Shown: piece by piece, positions 44,413 to 56,180 of the stretch
How the letters are laid out: each line of letters begins with the position of its first letter
Position numbering within the stretch: position 1 is the first letter of the stretch
Source: Ulva prolifera
Lineage: Eukaryota; Chlorophyta; Ulvophyceae; Ulvales; Ulvaceae
Direction: 5' to 3'
Length of the DNA stretch: 64,000 nucleotides
NCBI GenBank assembly: GCA_023078555.1
Contig: CM041199.1
Span: 1,240,001-1,304,000 of the forward strand
Program-made: the position numbers and the translations under genes
Notes under the pieces: model-generated
The model's database searches: none
Told to the model about the DNA's origin: nothing
Seen by the model: the letters and a program-made list of their open reading frames with translations, nothing else

Positions 44413-47400
44413 TCACAGCCGGATCAACTCCACATTCGCCGGCAGCTTGCCAATCTCTGCAGCCTCCAGCTCCACCATGCTCACCCCTTCCCCCTCCCCG
44501 CTGCCTGCAGGCCCCGCGGTCGCACTGATAGGCACCAAGTCCGGCAGGCTGTCTGCAGCCTCCACATCCCCGCCCCCACCCTCGCGGATCTCCCCTGCCT
44601 CCTCCACGCCATCCTCACTTCCCCCCACCCCATTTCCCCGACCACCATGGCCCCCGCCTCCTCGCTCTCCTCCGACGGGTCCACCACCGTCCGCAAACGC
44701 AACTGCCCCCGCTCCTTCACACGAAGCGTCAGCTGCCGACCCCGCCGCCGCCGCCACCGCCGCGGCGCCGTCCGCCCCCTCCCGCCCGCCGTTCGCCTGC
44801 ACCACAGCCACCTTTGCGGCTCTGCGTGGCCCATGCACCCCCCAGCCGCCGTCAGCCACGTCAGCGGCCGGAGGCGCCGGGGGGGCCGGCCGAGGGGCCG
44901 CCGCGGGCGCGCCGGCCGCGGGTGGCTGCAGGCGGTCGCAGAAGGGGGAGCCGGCGTGGAGGCGCCAGAGGTCGCGCCACACGGGGGCCGGGGTGTCGCG
45001 GCAGAGCTCAAACAGCGTGCGGCGGGGGATGGTCACGCGCGCGAGGTTCAGCCGCTGCAGCTGCGGCAGCACCTCAAACACCTGCACACGGGTGGGGGGC
45101 TCACGTCAGACTGGACACCATATCGAGGGGTGGCTGCCGAAACACGTCGGGGACATAATTGGGTGGCGTCGTCGTGGGTGGCGGTGAGATGAGTCCAGCG
45201 GTATAGCGGTCATAAAACAGCGGTCATAAAATAAATAAATTATACGATACGACATCCATTATCACAGGACTTCCAGAAAGGCTGAGTGCTCTGGTGTTAT
45301 GGGAAACCGCCCACTGCGGCGGGGGGGTTCGGGGTCTGCGTCGGGGTGGTCATACAACTTGTGGCCGAGGTGGCCTCCCCTCACAGGAGCCGGGGGTATA
45401 CAGCCGTGGCCTCCGGGTCATATACGCACGGTATCCTGCCTGCTGGTCCACTCACGTAGCCACCACCTGTGTCCGTGCTACAACAGCCTGCGCATGCATG
45501 TCTCTGTCACTGCCATCACTCTGGTGGGGCCCGCCAGGTGAGTGACTGCGACCGTACCCCTCCCGGCCCCTCCCACCCGGCTGTGGCGAATCGCGACTCA
45601 GAGAAAAGAGTCTTAGCAAGCAGCTGCTGATGCTCCCTGTTGTGTCCGGGGGCAGGCGCAGGCGCGCGAAGCAGCGTCCCGGTGTTGCAGCCCTCAACAC
45701 CATGCAGTGCATCGCGTGGTCGGACTGTGGGACAGAATCGGCCGCATGGAGACAGAACAGACACTCGTGGGGGCGTGCGCCTTGAGCACCCGTGTCCAGC
45801 AGTGGCGTGGTGGCTGCAGCGGTGTCTGGCCGGGTGGAAAGCTGCTGACAAGAGCAGACCGGTGGGCCTGGCCGGCAAGCTCACTCTCCACCAGACACTG
45901 GCCTCATGGTACTGTGCTCCAATTGATACCATGTAATCGTTTGTTGCGCAGACATGAAGCACGTGCTGAGGGCAGCCGAGGCGTAGGCGGCTCTGCACGC
46001 GTGGAAGCGACAACTGTCACCCCCGCCAGCTTAAGACTGCGCACACAACAGCTGCAGCAGGCAGAGACCAGCACACGAAGCGGGCGAACTGCTACAGCGC
46101 CGACGCACTCACACATGCATGAGAAGCGGCTACAGGGGCCGCACCCGCCGTGACGTCACCTGCAGCGGCACCGGCACGAGCGACTGCATGCGCAGCTCGC
46201 ACAGCTGCGTGCAGTTCTGCAGGACCGCCTTGAGGCTGCCGAGGTTGATCTCCGCGGCAAAGGCGGCTACGGCGGCGCCGCCAGGGTCCGGGCCCCCTTG
46301 CGCCCACTCCACCACCTGCAGCAGGTGGGCCGGCAGGTCTGCGGCGACCGCGCCGTTGGCGCCGCCGGCGGCCGCAAGCGCCGCGTCCGGGGGCAGCCAC
46401 CGCATCGGCGACAGTTCGAGGAACGTGAGCTGCGTGAGGGACGCCGCGGGCGCGATCCGCGGCGGAAGCAATTCAAAGTTGCAGCGCGGGCGGTCCTGCA
46501 CGATCGCAAGGTGGCGCAGGCGCGGCAGCCCGGCCGCCGCAGCGAGGATCTCACGGTGTGGCCCCGCAAAATCGCCAACCACCGACGGCGGCACGCAGAA
46601 GTTTGTCGCCTCGAGGAGGCGCAGCGCCGCGAGCGCCGGCAGCGCGGCGCCGGTGAAAGTGCGGAACGTGCGGAGGTCCGCAAATACGCCGTGCAGGCGG
46701 AGCGTGGTGAGGTAGCTACAGGCGGCGACGGCCCCGAGGTTCGTGCGGAGGGACGGGATGTGCGCGCCGGTGAACGAGAGCGAGAGGTCGCGGAGCGCCG
46801 GGGCGTGCGGCAGGACGGTCTCGCGGTAGTAGTAGTGGCCACGGGGGCGCGCCGGGTCCTCCGCGAGTACGATGTCGAGCGCCTCAAGGCGCGGGGAGGA
46901 AAACGTGAGCGTGTGTGGCAGCTGGAAAGGCCGCGCGGAGTACTCCTCTGGGATCCACTGCTCCGGGAGGAGGCTCAGCCACTGTCGGAATGCCTCGACG
47001 GGCTCGAATTCGGCACCGTCACCAAGCGGGAAATCTTCGTTTCGGGGGGAGGATTGTACGGGGGTGAGGGTGTCGTGTGGATCGGGTGGCGAGTTGGATA
47101 TGAGGCGGTCAAAGAGGGAGGGGGGGATGCGGGACGGGGGGCAGTCCAGGAGATTGTAGTAACGGAGGGGTGGGAGGTGGAGGGTGGTGAGGGCGGGGCA
47201 GCGGGAGTGGAGGTCTGCGAAGAAGGCGGGGTGGAAGTGGGACTGGGCTCCTGATGCGCTGTCTGCTGCGTCCTGCGGCTCGACGCGGGACATGCGGATG
47301 ACACTGCCACGGAGGCTGAGGGACTGGAGTGTGGGGGGAGGGTGCATGAGGGTGGTGGGTGGATCAGGGATGAAGGCACAGTGCTCGAGTGATAGACTCT

Positions 47401-47957
47401 CGAGCCACCTGGAGACAGCGCCTGCGTGTGAGATGGACGTGCGAGCAGGTGAAACTGAGAACAAGGCTGCTTGTCTGAGGCTTTTCTTGCTAAATTGCTC
47501 GGCAGGCGTGTGCAGCGTACTGAGAGGAGGTCAGCGCCTGGGCGAGGTCTGTTGGTAGTTCCGCTCCAGTCACGTGAACGCGCTTGAGGGATTGGAAGTG
47601 GTTGGCAACGACGTCTGTGAAGCCTTGTAGCATCTCGTAGGACGCCTTGGCAGCGATGGGCCCTATTCTGACCTCGTCGCAGTGCTGGAACAGCGTCGAA
47701 GACAGCCTCGGGCAGTCGGCGCAGATCTCGAAAGCATGCGCATCACTCATGAAGCATAGCTGTACTGCTGCAGAGTGCACCAGGCGTCGCAGCCTGCTGT
47801 TGACAGAGGCCGCGATCCTCAAGGACCCAGCTGGCTCAGTCTGGGGAGTGTAATCACGGCCGATCATGTACACAGATCCCACATGCTTCAGTATATTCAT
47901 AATAATGTCATCGTTGAACTCCAACAGCGATGTAACTCGGCACCTTCCCTCGTCCAT
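44413..47957 (-). CDS. F-box-like, leucine-rich protein
   Basis: Probable substrate adaptor of an SCF ubiquitin ligase, inferred from architecture. Three minus-strand exons join in phase: 47521-47957, 46160-47408 and 44413-45081, giving about 784 residues. Near the N-terminus, SLLEFNDDIIMNILKHVGSV has the shape of an F-box start, followed by NSRLRRLVHSAAV. Exon 2 holds irregular leucine-rich segments: WLESLSLEHCAF, PALTTLHLPPL, PALRDLSLSFTGAHIPSL, SYLTTLRLHGVFADL, ALAALRLLEATNF, LPRLRHLAIVQDRP and LTQLTFLELSPMRWL. Exon 3 adds LPQLQRLNLARVTIP and then an Ala/Gly/Glu-rich low-complexity tail of about 170 residues. The repeats are irregular, as in plant and algal FBD/F-box LRR proteins. The F-box itself is weak, so adaptor function is tentative. 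The 1,078-nt intron 2 could hide another exon. Confidence 0.7.
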
Positions 47958-48511
47958 GATCGAGTTGCGTCGGGGTGCGGTTGAATCTTTCTGAATAGGC
48001 TACAACCAATCAATCTTGCCAACAGTACTATGAGAAAACAAACGAGGATTTCAAGACATTGCTGAACGCCCTATCTGTACAATTGCTTTTGACGTCGAGG
48101 ATCCTTAGCTCATGACGAATGCACCGCGCTTTGGCAGCCTCACATGAAACGCTTCAGAATCGTCGATACACGCCAAAGCGCAGTTCGATAAGCGACGCAG
48201 TTAATTGGATCGCTGTGCATGGACAAATAGCTGCATGCTTTGCGACCGAGCTCTTTCCAGCCACGCCTGATGCTCGTTGACGAAGCAGCCCAGTGCCATG
48301 CATGGCCACGTAGTCTGGTCATGTACTGAGGTAGAAAGGACACTGGTTGATGCTGTATTTCATGAGCAGCAGCAGTCGCCTGGTTCAGTGGCAAGCAGTA
48401 TGGGCTCATGAACGAGTACTCCCGAGCTTCTCGGGCCCAGGGCACATTGCCTATGCAGAAAACGTACACATGCCACTCCTGCGTTGCAACCGTCCGGTCA
48501 TGCCGTGTGGA
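47958..48511. other. Upstream region of the F-box-like gene
   Basis: It should hold the minus-strand promoter of the F-box-like gene. No TATA box or coding region was identified. Confidence 0.4.
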
Positions 48512-48615
48512 CCAGTGTGGGGTTACTTTGCAGCATTTCCAGGGCTGCTACCCAGAAATCAGACGTGAATATTCGAAATTGTTACCTATGATCGGGCCCG
48601 TTGACCCAACACTGG
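48512..48615 (-). mobile_element. 104-bp MITE, copy E
   Basis: Ends are CCAGTGTGGGGT and ACCCAACACTGG; the interior is inverted relative to copies A-C. The 6-bp flanks are TGTGGA and TGTGGC, one mismatch. The length is again exactly 104 bp. Confidence 0.88.
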
Positions 48616-48803
48616 TGTGGCCGTGCCATGCTTTCAGTGCCACAGCTGGCTCAGCGGCCCTGCAGTCACTTTTGTTGTATGACATGCAACACATGTGTAC
48701 TTCACAGGGCACATGTCAAGCTACGACAAGGCTCATGCGGCACGGCAAACTCAAGACCTCTCACGACAATTTCGTCTTTTTGCAAATCATTGCAAGATCC
48801 GGG

Positions 48804-48950
48804 AGAGTTTTGGCAATCCACTGGATTGAATCCAGTGGTATTGCCACTTTACCACTGGATTGCCACAATGTGAAGTAAAGTAAATCTGAATTTACTGAGC
48901 CGTATCCTATTGGACATTGACAACTCCGATTTAACGGGACCACACATGCT
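48804..48950 (+). repeat. Composite R6 + R3 repeat
   Basis: R6 units (TTTGGCAATCCACTGGATT, CCAGTGGTATTGCCAC, CCACTGGATTGCCACAATG) run directly into R3 (AAGTAAAGTAAATCTGAATT...AACGGGACCACA). The direct adjacency suggests that R6 and R3 are parts of one mobile element. The three R6 units alternate in orientation and can fold into a hairpin. Confidence 0.6.
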
Positions 48951-49544
48951 GAAGGGGTAAACCACCTGGAAACCCCCCCCCCCCCCCCAGACGATCGTAC
49001 GCAACTCACAGGGCCTCCTCCTGTGCTAAGCGAGGTGGTCACGTACGGCCGTTTCGATTCCCCCAAGCGCACGCAGAATCTAACCCACGACCTCCTGAAA
49101 CGGAGGGGGCAGCTAATATTATCCATATGTCAACACATCTCATCTCGCAGCAAGGCACGCTGAGCCACGTCTCATCCACGACGGCTCATCTATGACTTCG
49201 GTGTACCTCGCCTTGCTGTGTTACAAGGATGGCGTGGCGACGCGGGCAGCCCCGCAAAAGAAGCAAGCAGATCAAGCACACACTCAGACGCCCACGACCG
49301 CATTACCCACAAAATCCAACACGTTCTCAGCAGACAACACAGATCCACAGACCGCCAGGTACAAACCCACATGCACACACAAACACAACGCCTGGCTGGT
49401 AGGCGGGGTGCGGGTGGGGGTGGGCGTGTGGGTGTACATGTGCTTGTGGGTCTTGGGTGCGATGCTTGTGAGTGTTTGTGGGTGTGTGGCTGTGTAGCTG
49501 TGGCCGGCGCGGGTGCTGGTGGTGCGTCGGTGTGCTGTGTGTGC
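48951..49544. other. Unassigned repeat-rich DNA
   Basis: Contains a run of 17 C at about 48973-48989, GT-rich stretches near 49400-49500, and TTACAAGGATGGCG at about 49220, an R4-like start in plus orientation. R4 in the opposite orientation follows at 49545-49632, so the two may bound a 400-bp element. No gene is seen. Confidence 0.4.
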
Positions 49545-49632
49545 TGCGTGTGGCTTGTTGCGTGGTGTGCGGTGCCCCTGGTTGCTGCTCGCGGTGCTAC
49601 CTGCCTTGCTTGCTTTGTCCTTGTAACACAAA
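49545..49632 (-). repeat. Dispersed repeat family R4, inverted copy
   Basis: Its reverse complement matches 6066-6160 closely (TGTTACAAGGACAAAGCAAG, then the GGCAGGTAGCACCGC and GCACCGCACACCACGCAAC blocks). Confidence 0.65.
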
Positions 49633-49725
49633 CACAACACAAACACAATGCCCATCGTCGTGCTGTGCCGTGCTGTGGTGGCACAGCCAGACGATGTTGT
49701 GGCAATCCAGTATACCACTGGACCC

Positions 49726-49947
<222 letters not shown>

Positions 49948-50794
49948 TATGTCTCCGTCTTCATCTGATTATCAATTGACTGCCAAGCACTGCACATTGT
50001 ATGACAACATGCATGCACACCATGAAAAAGTGCCAGGCACTGCCAGTCATCTCTGCGTCAGAAATAGTCCTGCAGTGCACACTGTACAGCTGACGGATGC
50101 TGGCTGGCCAGCGGTGTCTGGAGGGCTGGTGAGGCCTCTTGCCTGGCAAGTGTTCATTCCATGGCCGGCCAAGGCCTCATTCCAAGGTCCGGACAAAGTT
50201 GGACAGGCAGGTACCACCTCGGACAGCAGCAGCCATGAAGCAGAATGCAGCTAGCTGCACACTGCAACGCATTCATTTGAAGACTGCCCCCAAACGCACA
50301 CACAACGTCGGGTACTGTACGAGCAGCTGGGACTGTGGACAGCGGACATGTGCGTCACCAAGACCTCCAGACAGGCAGGCAGGTTCGTCACCACTTAAGA
50401 CAGGTTTACGTCAGATGGACAGATAGACGGTGCATATGAAACATGCTTACATGCTGTGTGAGCAGCAGTGTCTCTGCAGACATACTGTGCGCCTTCCGCC
50501 GACACAGCCCCCGTGAGGGCCTGCGAAACAGCTGGCCTCGCCAGACCGAACTCGGATGACCTGTGCAAACGTGATCACAACCCTGGCCGACACAAAATAA
50601 TATTAGCATATGCATGGGCCAGCAGGAAGCCGCGTGAATTCGAATTCAGTGTCAAGTTTGTAGCCGCAGGCCAGTGCAGGGCAGTCACATGCATCGCAGC
50701 AACCCAGAGACAAGAGAGCTTCCACGGCTGCGGTAGCTGAGCATGCAGTTGCGCTAGCACAGGTCAGTGAATGCCTCATAGCATACATACGTAC

Positions 50795-50911
50795 CTCCTG
50801 CGGATCCTCGAGGTGATGTATGTTGCGCAGGGTGGTCATTCCGGCGGCGGTGCCGATTGCGGTCCCTGTAGCTGCGAAAAGTTCACGTTCGAAGCAGCTC
50901 TGGAGCCACAT
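50795..50911 (-). CDS. Candidate first exon of an unknown small protein
   Basis: ATG at 50911 opens 39 codons (MWLQSCFERELFAATGTAIG, then TAAGMTTLRNIHHLEDPQE) and ends at a strong GAG|GTACGT donor. The GTAIGTAAG motif suggests a short membrane helix. A plus-strand TATAAAG at about 50990 would serve a divergent transcript, not this one. Following exons are not identified; a block near 50420-50550 with open frames is possible. Confidence 0.3.
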
Positions 50912-51121
50912 CTGTGTCAAGACCTGTTCGTGGATGTGCGCTGCTGCCACACGATTCCAGGCGGGACACAATTTGCCCCTGTTTCGCGCGTATAAAGCCG
51001 AGGCCGACAGCCACGGTATGAGCGGCACGTGCGCGCATCTGATCCGTGTCAATAGCAAACTTGCACAATTGCAACAGTCCTTGTGCTCCTCTCTAAAGTT
51101 ACCTCCCTCAGCCTGACCCAC

Positions 51122-52920
51122 GTGACCGACACCGTCATGCCTCGTGCTTTACGAAGCGAGCATGACCACCGGGGTCCCATGCCATGCAGTTGCACTGCCG
51201 TGGCACTGCAGCTGCGCTGGCGCTCGCGGCGGTCCACTAATTAAAAAGCATTGAGCGTGTACACATTGAAGTTGTCTCTTACTGTGCTGTCTGGACATTG
51301 ATAGGCGCTGTGCGACCTGGTTGGGCAGGACAACGTTGCCACGACTCGACTCCCACGAGCCTGCAGCGGGGCCTGCCAATTGGCTGAAATCTAGAACAAT
51401 GTGCTTGCTACAGTGAAGCCGATCCACTCCCATACATGCTGATCGTTGAGCTTATGCAGTTGCTGCCGTGTCGGGGAGATTGCCGTGTTGCCGTGTTGAT
51501 GCAGTGGCCCGTGCCCCTCGGCCAGGCCGCGTGTTTGCTGCAACACAGCTCCGTTGCAGCGAAGAAACAACAATGCCAGTATTTGTATGTTGGCTGGGTG
51601 GTCAGTCTATAACTGCGCTTGCGTTGCAAAAGCTCTGCAGATGCTAACACTGATGTTGACCTCGCCCGCGGCTCTGCAGCAGCGCTCAACACACTAAAAT
51701 GAACCACAAATTCACTGTTGTTTTATTGCTGACCACTTCCTTGTACTGTAGTGAAACTGCCGGAAATTGCACCGCAACGGCAATTGATTTGCTCGAGTGG
51801 CCGCGCGGGACAATTCTGATCGTCGCTCTAATACAACATCGCCGCAGTGCTATGACATTCAACAATGTGGTTCCGAATGTTTTTTGTCTGCCTTGCCTTT
51901 AGCCCTGATTATTACGCAACAGCTGGGCAGGTCTCAGCTGTGGTTTACTGCCAACATCCGAAGACAAGACAGTGCTGGCAAGCAAGCACGCCCACACAAC
52001 GCGAAAACATTGAATTAGAGGTTAAATTTCTGCTCGGCTGTAAGCCAGTCAGGGCAGCTTGCAGAGACAAGCTTCTGGCGAAAGGCACTTTGTTTTGCAG
52101 CCCGCTCTGGCCAACATCGCAGGCATGCACGCATCGCAGCGCTGCCTGTTTTGATATCCCCTTCAAGCTTCTTGTAGTGGAACAGCAGACAGCAGTCGTT
52201 CGTTTTAACGTTGCAATACTGGGCAGTTGCACTTTCCGGTGGTGACTGCTCGTGGCAGACGTCACATCCACCTACACGCGGTCGTCAGATGCGCGTGACA
52301 CACCCACCCACGTGGGGTGGCGTGACCTCAGCGAGGTATACCTAAAAATGACCCTTCTTGTGTTTGTACTACTCGAGGTGTTGACGTCTGTTGTCACCGA
52401 CCACTGGTCAGATGGCCAGCACATCTTGACCTCTTCGACCGAATTGACACTCCCAGGTTGATGTAGCTGGTAGAGAGAAATATTTAACCTTGATATATGC
52501 AGATATGTCGAGCTGCGCAGGTCTTGTGCGCGAGAACTCGCCACGAAAAACTCCAGAGTTCGACGGCGCGAGGCGGCAAGGGCGGTTTAGGTCCTGCGAA
52601 AGATGTTGCACCTGTTGCAGGCATACACAATGCATGTCGGCCTGAATTTGTCATCGTCCTTACAATTAGCAATCGATGCTGTTACCTAAGCACAGTAATG
52701 CGGGGGCGCTGCAGACGCCCCATGGAGACACAGGGCGGCGTACGGCGGTGCCATCCAGCGTCATGCATGGGTGCAAGACGGCGACTTTGTGACAGACGAC
52801 ACGCGTGAGCGTCAGCACGGCGGCCGGTCTCATGTAAATGCCGAGTAATGGACACATCTTGCAAGACGACACAGCATCGCATGACAATCCACTGAAGGCA
52901 CCATATACATTGACCTAGCG
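51122..52920. other. Intergenic/unassigned DNA
   Basis: Moderate GC with several plus-strand frames of 60-125 codons (for example 51865-52245) and no recognised domain, splice chain or bias comparable to the real genes. No RNA gene was identified. Confidence 0.4.
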
Positions 52921-52936
52921 GGTTTTCATTGCTGCT

Positions 52937-52940
52937 GTAC

Positions 52941-52971
<31 letters not shown>

Positions 52972-52992
52972 AATATATATACATATATGGTC
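52937..52992. repeat. AT/TATA microsatellite
   Basis: ATATATAT and ACATATAT units over about 55 bp. The end, TACATATATGGTCA, forms the target duplication of the next LINE tail copy. Confidence 0.85.
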
Positions 52993-52993
52993 A

Positions 52994-53122
52994 ATCTTTG
53001 GCTGGCATCACCGGCCGAGCTGTGGTACGTGCTCGTGCCCGGCCTAGTGCCATGACTGCGTGAGTGGATTTGCGTGTGTATTCCTGGCAACGGCTCGCTT
53101 CCCGGCCTCTGTCCTTTGTAAC
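52994..53122 (+). mobile_element. LINE tail copy T6 with 14-bp target duplication
   Basis: A 129-bp copy starts ATCTTTGGCTGGCATC, inside the ORF of the full element, and ends CTTTGTAAC. TACATATATGGTCA precedes it (52980-52993) and follows it (53123-53136) exactly. It is essentially identical to 15376-15504, so it is a young insertion from the same lineage. Confidence 0.92.
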
Positions 53123-53278
53123 TACATATATGGTCAGTGCGCATGCGGGCTGCGCTCCTGCGCAAGCAGCTCTGCAGCGCTCCTGCGCAAAACGCGGCGT
53201 CGACGTCAGTGAGCCTGAGCTGCATACTTGCTGATCGCAACGGCCGATGCATGTACATCGCGTCACTGCCGCGCGCGC

Positions 53279-53307
53279 GGGGGGGGGGGGGGGGGGGGGG
53301 GGGGGGG
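53279..53307. repeat. Poly-G tract (29 bp)
   Basis: An uninterrupted run of G follows GCGCGCGC. It is able to form a G-quadruplex. Its exact length is uncertain for sequencing reasons. Confidence 0.85.
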
Positions 53308-53639
53308 TCCTGCTGTCGACGTCTGAAAAGCCCTATTGCGCATGTCATGCGCTGCCATTCTCTGATCAGCCCGAGTGGGCGCTGCATGCGGGTGCTGTCG
53401 GTGTCGTTGCAGCGGGGCAATATTGCATTAATGCAAACATGTATCGGAAGTCTGGGCTTGTCATCTCTCGTGATCATGAGCAGGGGTTGCGGCCAGGGCT
53501 CTACATCCCGATCGGTTTCCCGACGAAAAATTGGGAAAAGGCAAAAAAAACCGACGGTGAGCGAAGCGAGTCTCGGTTTCCCCCGAGAAGCCAGGGGGGG
53601 GGCCGGCGGGGGTGCCCGACGGCCGCCAACGGTGCTTTT

Positions 53640-53719
53640 CGGGATTTGATTCGGATGAGATTCGGTTTCAGTGTTTGTTTTCTCCCGTTCACTCTTTTGT
53701 AAAAAAAAAAAAAAAAAAC
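53640..53719 (+). mobile_element. Retroposon-like tail family R5 with poly-A
   Basis: GATTCGGATGAGATTCGG, then TTTCAGTGTTTGTTTTCTC and CCGTTCACTCTTTTGTA, followed by 18 A. A conserved 3' block ending in poly-A is typical of retroposed sequence. Related copies lie at 54250-54325, 54748-54798, 54925-54970 (inverted), 56060-56115 (inverted) and 59225-59260. Confidence 0.6.
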
Positions 53720-56138
53720 TTTTCGGGATACCCCGACCAATGCCGACAGCTTGTCGGGATCCCGAAATCCTGTCGGGCCTGAAGGCACCGGATGTACATT
53801 GCAATGACAGAGCATTCATCAGGTGAGTCGCAACCAGGTTGCTTGCTGCTTGCGCATTGCGACAATGACCTTGCTTTCGTTCGGGTTCACTGGTCAGGGG
53901 CCGAATTCGAAGCGCTTCGAAGCGCAGGCGCAGGGCCGAAACTCCTGCATCAGCCGACCAGGGCAGCAACGAAGCCAGTTGTTCGTTGATTCGTTGCTTC
54001 GTAAAACCCGAAAATTGTTTTTGACACCCCCGATAGAACCTGAGGAGGTCGGCGGGCAACCCGATATCCAGCAGGGTGCTTTTCGGGGCCAGCCCGACCA
54101 AAATTGGGTATGGCTTCGGTTTACCCCGACAAGAAAAAACCGGCTTGTAGAGCCCTGGTTGCGGTATGAGGCAGGCCTGGAGGACGCGATCCTGCCGGAC
54201 TGTGTGGGTGCGGTTGTAGTGTGATCGTGTGTGTATGTGTTGCTGTTGATTCGGTTGAGATCCGGTTTTGGTGTACACCAACACAACGTTTAAAAATTTG
54301 TCTTCTCCCGTTCACTCTTTTGTACGACATCCTGTGATCGCGATCAGTGCGCGGACGCGTGCCGTCCGACGAGTCTTTGTCCGAGTCGAAGATGTTGGTC
54401 GTGGCCGTGATGTATATATGTCGATTCCACGCACACCTCAGTCCGGCAGGATAGCGTCCTCCAGGCCTAGGCCCGCATCGATATCGTCACGGATTGCAGT
54501 ACGGCCGTATACGCGTACGGAACCGCAACCAGTGCTCTACAACCCTGGATTTTTAGAAATGGATTCCCGCGGACTTTTTCCAACTTTCAGAGGGCATGCA
54601 CCGCTGGTTTGCTGAATTTCTGGAGGGCTTTCCCGCCGTAATTAATTTTTTTCTTGGAGGGATGCCAAAAACGTTTTGGGCTCGCTGCGCTCGCAATCAT
54701 ATATGTCTCTCCGAAGCATCGCAGTGAGCAACAACCTTTGCAATCACATACATTTCAGTGTTTGTTTTCTCCCGTTCACTCTTTTGTAAAAACCTTTGCA
54801 ATCACATACATTTCGGTCCGCAACCCTTATTCACGAAAGATCACAGGATGTTATTTACCGATACAGCAGACTGCGCGCAGTACAACATGGATCTATAGGG
54901 ATATGCACATATATAGTAACTATTACAAAAGAGTGAACGGGAGAAAACACTGAAACCGAATCACATATATAGTCGGTCGAGGCTGGTGTGAAACTTTGGT
55001 CGCGGCATGCTAACATCTCTGGACATCGTCAGACCCTGAGAAATGTCGACAAAATTGTTCGTTCAATTGCCAGTTGTGCATGTGCAAACAGCGCCATGGC
55101 GCTGCACGCCTCACGCCCCGCACGCCTCATCATCGCCTCCGCCATGTGTTCGAGCGACACTGAGGGCGATGCCGCATCAAGTACAACAATGTCAGTCCGG
55201 CAGGAGAGCGCGAAATATTAACAACCGCTGCAGGGCAGCGTAGCCATGGGATACCGAGCCATGGGATACCGAGCGGCCCCGGGGCCCGAGCAGGACAGGG
55301 CAGGGGGCACGTCCGGGGCACGCCGTCGCTGTGTCAGCCATCGTATATATTACATAGTATATTCAAATGTCGCGGCCTGGGGGTGCATCTGGGGGAGGCT
55401 GCGCGGTCACAAACAGGCGCCAGCTTGCTCTCTGCGGGCCGCAGATGACACCGGGCTCGCCATGCACGGCTGCGCTCACAACTACCCCGAGGGGCTCTGT
55501 CTAATCACATGCACGCGCTCGGCCTGTGGGCCGTACTAAGGCTGGTGGTGGTACTCATGTCCTGCGCGGTGGCATCGTCCTGCGCGGCACAGGCTGGTAA
55601 AGCCGAGGCGTTGTAAGGCTGGGCGACGCCAACGCGCTGCTCATGCCGATGCCGTCGATCAGTTTGAGGGCGTACACATCTGTATTTGGGACGCGTTCAG
55701 TCACTAGCAACAGCTGTGCACTATGAACGACAGAGCCCCGGCCACGGACACCGGACATTGTCCCTCCATGTACCCATGAACAGAAGAGGGGGGTTTACTA
55801 TTGGCAGTACACGCGATGACCGTCCGCGGATTGTACAGTGTACACACGTACGCTTCGGTAATCGATGGTTCCTGTGCCACGGCGTCGCGTCGAGGCGTCG
55901 ATATGTATAGCGCTGTCGAACACCTCAGCAGCCTTGGCGGCGCCGCCAGTCACGCAGCCTGCGCGACATCCGCAGGGCCCGCCGGCGGACACCTCGAGGA
56001 TCCGGCCCAATTCGGTTTGTGGCCACACTGGCCCCATGGCGTCATTTATTTGAGTGTCTTACAAAAGAGTGAACGGGAGAAAACAAACACTGAAACCGAA
56101 TCTCATCCGAATCAACATCAACATACACACACATGCGT

Positions 56139-56180
<42 letters not shown>

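Noticed and set aside
49040-49120. GTTTCGATTCC-like B-box considered as a tRNA gene
   Set aside because: No matching A-box at the right distance and no cloverleaf can be drawn.
51865-52245. 126-codon plus-strand frame considered as a secreted protein gene
   Set aside because: The hydrophobic start is short, the codon use is unlike the real genes, and no homologue or splice chain is recognised.
52926-54284. 452-codon minus-strand frame
   Set aside because: It reads through an AT microsatellite, a LINE tail, a poly-G tract and an R5 tail; its composition is patchwork repeat.
53664-54325. Repeated CCGTTCACTCTTTTGTA considered as LTRs of one retrotransposon
   Set aside because: Copies occur in both orientations at irregular spacing, and one ends in poly-A, which fits dispersed retroposon tails better than a pair of LTRs.
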